From Eggerthellaceae bacterium (GTDB lineage: Bacteria; Actinomycetota; Coriobacteriia; Coriobacteriales; Eggerthellaceae): a stretch of 8,784 nt of DNA. The notes under the pieces are model-generated. The model was given only the letters and a program-made list of their open reading frames with translations, ran no database searches and was not told the DNA's origin. Made by a program: the position numbers and the translations under genes. Within the stretch, counting starts at the first letter, position 1. Each line of letters opens with the position of its first letter. Below are positions 1 through 4,361 of this stretch, one piece after another. The stretch covers positions 1 through 8,784 of the forward strand of contig CAADXT010000152.1 in the NCBI GenBank assembly GCA_900753095.1. The letters run 5' to 3'.

Positions 1-1408
1 GAAGGCCAACCGAGTTGCCTACAAACGGCATCCAATAGGTGACCTTGGTCTCGTAGTCCTTCTCGCCGTTTGCCTTGTAGCCAACCAACGTAGAAGGGCT
101 TTCCTTGTTGTTCAGGAAGTAGACACCGGTCGGCGTATTGCGACCCTGAACGGGCTTGCCTGTAACCACACCGCACGTATGGAGCAGATTTCCGTTGGCA
201 TCATAGTAGCGAGCGGTCTGATCGGAGATGTCGACATCGACATAGGCACCCCAATCGCGTGCGCCCGCACCGTTGTACGCATCGCCGGTTTGGCTGCAAG
301 GGATATCGATAGTGGTGGCACCGCCAGCGCACAGGGCGTCGTAGACTTTCTGCGAAAGCGAGCTGGTATCCACCTTCCAGCCATAGGTGCCGCCAGAAAC
401 AGTGCAAACCTTGCCGTCTTCGCGCGTCCAGGTGCGCTTCGTGCCAACGGTGTTCATGCCAGCAGCCTTTTCATCAACCCAAGAGGAAACACCGTCTTGA
501 CTGATTACCAACGAGTAATCATCGGGATTGATGTAGAGCCAGCTGCCAAAGGCGGCTTTGTCGATAGTTGCCGCCTTAACCGAGCCGTTGAGCATCAGAG
601 AAACGCTGTCGGGGAACAGCTCGTTAGCCTTTTGAACCGCTTCGGCCGCACGGGAATCGGAGCTTACCACTTTGGGCTTGATCAGATCGTCATCCGTAAG
701 CTCGCACGTGGTGCGCATCTCCTTGATGCAGTCGCCCGCCTTGGCACAAACCGCATCAGCATCAAGCTGGGTGCCGTTAACCTCAGGCTTCAGGACAAAC
801 GCGTCAACCGCCTCGCTATAGGTAACCGTTGCGTTGGCCGAGGGGGTTTCATTGGCATTGAACGCTTCGACCTTTTCCTTGATCGCGGAATCGAGCGCGC
901 CCTCTTCGTAATCTGCCACGACAATGTCGGACACATCATGCTGGCGGAACACCTCGATGAACCACAGCGGAACGTCTTGGCGCTTTGCGGCGTCTTCGGC
1001 AATCTGCCGGGCATCGATGTCGATGGCCGTCTCACCCTTGTCGAAGGAGCATTTGAAGCCCTGACCGGAAATGGTGAGCGTGTACGAATCGGCTTGGACC
1101 TGGATCTTCTCGGCCAAGGCGCTGCTCGGCTGCATGGAAAGGTCCTCATCGTTCAGGTTGGTGTTCGGGAAGAAATGGCTCGAGAAGAAAAGGAACCCGG
1201 CACCGTACACAACAAGCAGGGCAATCACGATAGAAGCCACTGCGATGATTACAGGCTTCTTCGAGCTCTTCTTGGTAAGAACGGTTCCGCCCACTACCAC
1301 TTGTTCCGGCTGAAGCGGGGTATAGGCTTTCGTCTCCGAGATCTTCGGCTGGGCAGCATGCTTGCCCTGAGGAGCCTGATTGGAACCCTGCTTATTGGAC
1401 CCTTTCAT
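1..1408 (-). CDS. Membrane-anchored L,D-transpeptidase (YkuD family) with peptidoglycan-binding region, C-terminus cut off
   Basis: I translated this minus-strand frame by hand; it is open from the ATG at 1408 to the window edge (469 codons, no stop). Residues 1-51 are a polar, Lys/Gln-rich cytoplasmic tail. Residues 52-76 are a hydrophobic membrane segment (VIIAVASIVIALLVVYGAGF), and the rest should lie outside the cell. Residues ~85-340 resemble the putative peptidoglycan-binding region that precedes YkuD domains in Gram-positive enzymes such as Ldt(fm). The YkuD domain starts near residue 387 (AYVDVDISDQTARYYD), followed by GVVTGKP, NTPTG and YWMPFVGNSVGL at 458-469. Catalytic HG and SHGC(V/I)R motifs would follow beyond base 1, so activity cannot be confirmed. 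The family makes 3-3 peptidoglycan cross-links or attaches proteins to peptidoglycan. An in-frame TAG eight codons upstream leaves ATG 1408 as the only good start; AAAGGAAG lies about 12 bases before it. Eight Cys residues in the exported part are unusual. Confidence 0.9.
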   Translation of the reverse strand, partial: MKGSNKQGSNQAPQGKHAAQPKISETKAYTPLQPEQVVVGGTVLTKKSSKKPVIIAVASIVIALLVVYGAGFLFFSSHFFPNTNLNDEDLSMQPSSALAEKIQVQADSYTLTISGQGFKCSFDKGETAIDIDARQIAEDAAKRQDVPLWFIEVFRQHDVSDIVVADYEEGALDSAIKEKVEAFNANETPSANATVTYSEAVDAFVLKPEVNGTQLDADAVCAKAGDCIKEMRTTCELTDDDLIKPKVVSSDSRAAEAVQKANELFPDSVSLMLNGSVKAATIDKAAFGSWLYINPDDYSLVISQDGVSSWVDEKAAGMNTVGTKRTWTREDGKVCTVSGGTYGWKVDTSSLSQKVYDALCAGGATTIDIPCSQTGDAYNGAGARDWGAYVDVDISDQTARYYDANGNLLHTCGVVTGKPVQGRNTPTGVYFLNNKESPSTLVGYKANGEKDYETKVTYWMPFVGNSVGL

Positions 1409-1454
1409 AAAAGCGATTCTCTTCCTTTGTCTCTAAACCGACGTTATCTTGCAT

Positions 1455-1483
1455 AGTTTACTGCTCTTCAACCCCATTATTAA
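1455..1483 (-). promoter_or_regulatory. Possible promoter of the L,D-transpeptidase gene
   Basis: Reading the minus strand, TTAATA (1483-1478) and TAAACT (1460-1455) are separated by 17 bases, about 50 bases before the ATG. Both boxes match the sigma-70 consensus only partly. The region is AT-rich and several other placements are possible, so this is a candidate only. Confidence 0.3.
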
Positions 1484-1585
1484 GTAGGTAAAACCTGTTC
1501 TTTGCCTTATTTTCCATAGTCGTAACCCTGCAGAAAAACGAATCGCAAGCGCCGAACTGACTTCGTTTATAACCAGCACTCAATT

Positions 1586-1611
1586 TTGACAATAACGATT
1601 AGCGTTGCCAA
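1586..1611. promoter_or_regulatory. Imperfect dyad over the metQ -35 box, candidate operator
   Basis: TTGACAA (1586-1592) and TTGCCAA (1605-1611) form an inverted repeat with one mismatch and a 12-base spacer. The right arm covers the -35 box of the proposed metQ promoter. A second, shorter dyad, AACG/CGTT around ATTAG (1594-1606), sits inside it with a different centre. The placement is typical of a repressor site, but I cannot match it to a named regulator. Confidence 0.35.
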
Positions 1612-1632
1612 ACCGTCATAAATCCCTAATAT
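1605..1632 (+). promoter_or_regulatory. metQ promoter (sigma-70 type)
   Basis: TTGCCA (1605-1610) and TAATAT (1627-1632) are spaced by 16 bases, in the AT-rich stretch before metQ. Transcription would start near 1639, giving a leader of about 50 bases. That is too short for a classical SAM riboswitch, and I see no riboswitch core in it. Confidence 0.6.
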
Positions 1633-1648
1633 AAAACCCATCGCTTTT

Positions 1649-1667
1649 GGGCAGCTGGTTACTGCCC
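1649..1667 (+). promoter_or_regulatory. Small hairpin in the metQ leader
   Basis: GGGCAG (1649-1654) and CTGCCC (1662-1667) pair perfectly around a 7-base loop, just after the predicted transcription start and 23 bases before the metQ ATG. No T-tract follows, so it is not a terminator. It may simply stabilise the 5' end of the mRNA. Confidence 0.35.
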
Positions 1668-1690
1668 GTACATGAATGAAAGGAACCGAA

Positions 1691-2545
1691 ATGTCACACT
1701 CCCTCACCACGAAGAAGGCAGCCGTTGCCCTTTTCGCCGGTATCGTGGCCTTTGCACTTGCAGCTCTGGCACTTACTGGTTGCTCTTCTTCCAACAACAG
1801 CAACTCTGATGATAAGAAGATCACCGTTGCCGCTGTCCCAACCCCCCATGCTGAGATCCTGAACAACGCTGTGAAGCCTCTCCTCGAGAAGGAAGGCTAC
1901 ACGCTTGAGGTTAAGGAGTTCACCGACTACGTTCAGCCTAACGACGTAACCGAGAACGGCGACGTTGACGCAAACTACTTCCAGCATGGCCCGTACCTGG
2001 AGAACTTCAACGAGGAAAAGGGCACCCACCTCGTTTCCGTTGAGGGCGTCCACTTCGAGCCCATGGCTATCTACTCCAAGAGCATCTCCGACCTCAAGGA
2101 TCTGAAGAACGGCGCTAAGGTTGCTGTTCCCAACGATGCCACCAACGAAGCACGCGCTCTTCTCCTGCTTCAGCAGGAGGGCCTGATCACCCTTAAGGAC
2201 GGCGCTGGTGTAACCGCTACGGTAAACGACATCGTTTCCAACCCCAAGAACCTCACCTTCAACGAGCTTGAAGCTGCAAACGTTCCTAACGTGGTAGACG
2301 ACGTAGACATCGCCTGCATCAACGGCAACTACGCTATCGCTGCCGGCTTCAAGGTAAACACCGACGCTCTGGCTGTTGAGAGCGCTGATTCTGAGGCTGC
2401 TAAGACCTACGCTAACCTGCTGGTAGTAAAGGACGGCAACCAGGATTCCGACAAGACCAAGGCACTCGCCAAGGCCCTGAACTCCGATGAGGTTCGCGAT
2501 TACATCAACAACACCTACGAAGGCGCAGTTGTACCGGTTTTCTAA
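1691..2545 (+). CDS. metQ: MetQ-type methionine-binding lipoprotein (NlpA family)
   Basis: This is the substrate-binding protein of a methionine ABC importer (MetNIQ), tethered outside the membrane. The 284-residue protein has a lysine-rich start, a hydrophobic signal segment (~10-27) and the lipobox LTGC with lipidated Cys31, followed by a Ser/Asn-rich linker. Mature-domain landmarks match MetQ/NlpA: VAAVPTPHAEIL, DANYFQHGPYLENFN, HFEPMAIYSKS, VAVPNDATNEARALLLLQ, DIVSNPKNLTFNELEA and INGNYAIAAGF. The start at 1691 is preferred over an in-frame ATG at 1676, because AAAGGA lies at proper spacing before 1691 and falls inside the longer version. Length is normal for the family. metN (ATPase) and metI (permease) are not adjacent: a divergent gene lies upstream and a terminator follows. 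The protein probably serves a transporter encoded elsewhere. The exact ligand (L-Met, D-Met, Met-containing dipeptides) cannot be read from sequence. Confidence 0.92.
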   Translation: MSHSLTTKKAAVALFAGIVAFALAALALTGCSSSNNSNSDDKKITVAAVPTPHAEILNNAVKPLLEKEGYTLEVKEFTDYVQPNDVTENGDVDANYFQHGPYLENFNEEKGTHLVSVEGVHFEPMAIYSKSISDLKDLKNGAKVAVPNDATNEARALLLLQQEGLITLKDGAGVTATVNDIVSNPKNLTFNELEAANVPNVVDDVDIACINGNYAIAAGFKVNTDALAVESADSEAAKTYANLLVVKDGNQDSDKTKALAKALNSDEVRDYINNTYEGAVVPVF

Positions 2546-2565
2546 ACCAAGCAACATTCTTCTAG

Positions 2566-2598
2566 AAAAAGCACCCCTGATTTCAGGGGTGCTTTTTT
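2566..2598. terminator. Two-way intrinsic terminator between metQ and the nucleoid-associated gene
   Basis: The 9-bp stem GCACCCCTG/CAGGGGTGC (2571-2579, 2584-2592) has loop ATTT. Six T follow on the plus strand (2593-2598) and five A precede it (2566-2570), giving a T-tract on the minus strand too. It lies 20 bases after the metQ stop and should end both convergent transcripts. Confidence 0.92.
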
Positions 2599-2601
2599 GT
2601 T

Positions 2602-2671
2602 GGGGACGTACCCTCTTCGGCGCAGTGAAGTACCATCTATCGCTCCACTGCGCTGAAGAGGGCATGTCCCC
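2602..2671. repeat. Near-perfect 26-bp inverted repeat, REP/MITE-like palindrome
   Basis: The left arm (2602-2627) begins GGGGACGTACCCTC and the right arm (2646-2671) ends GAGGGCATGTCCCC. The arms pair over 26 positions with three exceptions (two G-U in the plus-strand RNA and one A-C), around an 18-base loop (2628-2645). It lies wholly between the shared terminator and the stop codon at 2687, so it breaks no gene. The GGGGAC.../...GTCCCC ends resemble extragenic palindromes spread by REP-associated transposases (RAYTs) or small MITEs. No transposase is encoded in the window. It could alternatively be a strong 3'-UTR stem for the minus-strand gene. Confidence 0.75.
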
Positions 2672-2686
2672 CCAATTGGCAATCGG

Positions 2687-3748
2687 TTATTTGTTCTCGA
2701 TTTGCGTGATGTTCTTAAGCTCGATGGAGATAAGCCCATTTGGCATGCTGGCAAACTCTATGAACTCGGGGTTGTGAGCGTACTCGGATGGAAACGTGAT
2801 CTCAATGCCCGTGTCGGTTCGAATCTTGTGGTTGCGAGTGATGCGCTCAGCGGCCTTCTTGTCTACGCGTACCCGCTCAGGAATGTTCTCCTCGGCAGCC
2901 GTTTCGACGAAACGCTCCTGCAAAGGCTCGTCTTCGAATACTTCAGCGGCAAGCTCATGCGGGGCAACTCCTCTGCCCTCTTCCGCCGCTTCCGTCACAT
3001 ACGCCTTAGCACGGGTAAGGGCAACCGTGGTATTGGCGCCGTATTCTTCAGCCACTTCTTCCACGATAGTGGTGATCTCGTCGATAACTTCCTTGCTCGA
3101 TGCTTCCATGGAGCATTGGAGCAGCCCATCGGGAATAAGATAGCGATCCTCGCCTGCGATGGAGCGCACTTTGTCTTGAAAGGCAACCTCAAGCGTGCGC
3201 GCATCAATGATGGCGAAGGAAGAGATCCTCTGCGAAGGGTTCGGCAGGATAGCATGATGGCGCTCAATGGCATTGCAGGGCTCGCCGTTTTCCCCATAGC
3301 CAACCGAATGAATAAACGCCTGACGGCTTTCGAGCATGAAGATGCCGAAATAGCGGTTCACGCGACCCTCGAACGATGCGGCAATCTCCTCATCGTCGGT
3401 GCTGCCCCCTTCGAGTTTCGTCTCTTCCTCAAAATCGACTACCAGAAGATCAGTAGACTCCGCTTTGCTCATACGGCCCAACTCGCCGGCGATGAATTCG
3501 GCAATCTGGGTGGAAAGCCCGATGAAATCACGCTCACCGGCAAAATAAGCGCGCAACTCAGGGGCGAACGAGCTATCGGCAGAGAACTCACCACGCTTGT
3601 TGTCGAGATGGGTTAAGCCTTTGCGCACATGCTTGGTGATATACGATTTGATTTGCTTGCTTTCCAGATCAAGCTCAGCCTGGGAATACACGTTCACGCA
3701 CGAAGTGAAGTCGAACACGTGCAGAATTGCATGGTTAATACGAAGCAT
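2687..3748 (-). CDS. Nucleoid-associated protein, NdpA/YejK family
   Basis: The 353-residue product matches the 37-kDa nucleoid-associated family (NdpA/YejK of E. coli, about 335 residues). Support comes from the N-terminus LRINHAILHVFDF, an acidic middle (STDLLVVDFEEE), then RYFGIFMLESRQAFIHSV, AILPNPSQRISSFAIID and a C-terminal block with ITFPSEY and NGLISIELKNI. Known members bind DNA in the nucleoid; a precise role is not established. The start at 3748 is chosen because AAAGGA sits five bases before it and the family-like sequence starts there; an open extension to 3793 has no such signal. The gene follows the tmRNA terminator by about 60 bases in the same direction. I see no convincing -10/-35 pair in that gap, so it may depend on read-through from ssrA. 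It ends facing metQ. No signal peptide or membrane segment is seen. Confidence 0.82.
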   Translation of the reverse strand: MLRINHAILHVFDFTSCVNVYSQAELDLESKQIKSYITKHVRKGLTHLDNKRGEFSADSSFAPELRAYFAGERDFIGLSTQIAEFIAGELGRMSKAESTDLLVVDFEEETKLEGGSTDDEEIAASFEGRVNRYFGIFMLESRQAFIHSVGYGENGEPCNAIERHHAILPNPSQRISSFAIIDARTLEVAFQDKVRSIAGEDRYLIPDGLLQCSMEASSKEVIDEITTIVEEVAEEYGANTTVALTRAKAYVTEAAEEGRGVAPHELAAEVFEDEPLQERFVETAAEENIPERVRVDKKAAERITRNHKIRTDTGIEITFPSEYAHNPEFIEFASMPNGLISIELKNITQIENK

Positions 3749-3806
3749 ACCTGTCCTTTCGAAGGCAGCGCACCAAAACGAGCGCAGCGTCAAAGCGTTT
3801 CAAACG

Positions 3807-3832
3807 AAAAAGGGCTTGCCGTAGGCAAGCCC
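3807..3832 (-). terminator. tmRNA intrinsic terminator
   Basis: On the minus strand, GGGCTTGCC and GGCAAGCCC (3832-3824, 3820-3812) form a perfect 9-bp stem with a three-base loop, followed by five T (3811-3807). It begins ten bases after the CCA end of the tmRNA. Confidence 0.92.
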
Positions 3833-3841
3833 AATAAAGCG

Positions 3842-4209
3842 TGGTGGAGGCGCGGAGAATCGAACTCCGGTCCATACTAAATCATCAACGAGGCTCTACA
3901 AGCTTATTCAATGTTCAAACTTCAGATGAGCAAGACCCATTGACAGGTCTGCGCGCATCCTAGCGGGTTCGATCTTTTGCTTAGCCATACCAGCTACGTG
4001 CCAAGCAGCATCCCTCTAAAAATGATAACGAAGGTGAAGGCGAAGGAAATCTTCACGTCGTCACGCTGCGATTAAATTAAGCAGCGAGGGCCAGCTGGCC
4101 CTGAGTGTTGTTTTTGCCAATTAACTTGACGGTACCCCTGTTTAACGTGGCGAGGAGACCACGACCTGCTCCTCGGATCCGACTTACCATGTCGAAACCA
4201 GTCGCCCCC
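3842..4209 (-). ncRNA. ssrA: Transfer-messenger RNA (tmRNA)
   Basis: tmRNA rescues stalled ribosomes and tags the unfinished protein for proteolysis. The RNA is about 368 nt. Its 5' end GGGGGCGACTGGTTTCGACA is the usual tmRNA start. The 3' end CGCCTCC-ACCA pairs with the 5' GGGGGCG as a 7-bp acceptor stem with one G-U, and CCA is encoded. The T-arm CGGAG-TTCGATT-CTCCG is intact just before it. The tag reading frame opens in TTAATTGGCAAAAAC, much like the Bacillus context, and ends GCT GCT TAA. The region between the tag and the tRNA-like 3' part is where the pseudoknots should lie; I did not fold it. Ends are inferred from the acceptor stem. Confidence 0.96.
4077..4118 (-). other. tmRNA proteolysis-tag reading frame
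   Basis: The resume codon is taken as GGC at 4118-4116, and the frame reads GKNNTQGQLALAA followed by TAA at 4079-4077. With the alanine carried by tmRNA, the tag is A-GKNNTQGQLALAA. The C-terminal ALAA is the normal recognition end for ClpXP-type proteases. The GKxN start resembles Bacillus-type tags rather than the ADSxxxxYALAA tags of mycobacteria. The stop is fixed by the frame; the resume position is inferred from the context just upstream. Confidence 0.85.
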
Positions 4210-4243
4210 GGATGGGGTTATTCCCCTGTAAAAGTGCCAGAAC

Positions 4244-4249
4244 AGTATA
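4244..4249 (-). promoter_or_regulatory. ssrA promoter, extended -10 box
   Basis: On the minus strand the sequence reads TGC-TATACT, an extended -10 element 35 bases before the mature tmRNA 5' end. At 17-base spacing the -35 position holds CTGTGA, a poor match, as is common with extended -10 promoters. Transcription would start near 4237 and give a leader of about 28 nt, to be removed by RNase P. Confidence 0.65.
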
Positions 4250-4310
4250 GCAGAACCGTCCTGCGGTCACAGTAGCGCAATCGCATGGAAAACAAGCAAT
4301 GTCCGAAGAA

Positions 4311-4340
4311 GAAAAAGAAGGAGCCCCGCAGGGCTCCTTC
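4311..4340 (-). terminator. ppdK intrinsic terminator
   Basis: A perfect 10-bp stem GAAGGAGCCC/GGGCTCCTTC (4340-4331, 4326-4317) with loop TGCG is followed on the minus strand by TTTTTCTTCTTC. It starts 22 bases after the ppdK stop and separates ppdK from the ssrA promoter. Confidence 0.92.
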
Positions 4341-4361
4341 GAACATGCAACCAAGTATAGA

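Noticed and set aside
179..1456. A 425-codon open frame on the plus strand at the left end.
   Set aside because: The minus strand encodes a coherent membrane-anchored YkuD protein over the same bases, without a stop. The plus-strand product has no family-like features and no plausible ribosome binding site.
1585..1613. TTGACA at 1586-1591 as the metQ -35 box.
   Set aside because: There is no -10-like sequence 16 to 18 bases downstream (CCAAAC). TTGCCA/TAATAT fits much better, so TTGACA was treated as part of a dyad instead.
1639..1690. A SAM riboswitch or T-box in the metQ leader.
   Set aside because: The predicted leader is only about 50 bases and holds a single small hairpin, with no multi-stem core or terminator.
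1694..2665. A 323-codon minus-strand frame opposite metQ.
   Set aside because: It is antisense to a well-supported MetQ and crosses the terminator and the inverted repeat.
2602..2671. CRISPR repeat or insertion-sequence end.
   Set aside because: There is only one palindrome with no spacer array, and no transposase or target duplication is visible.
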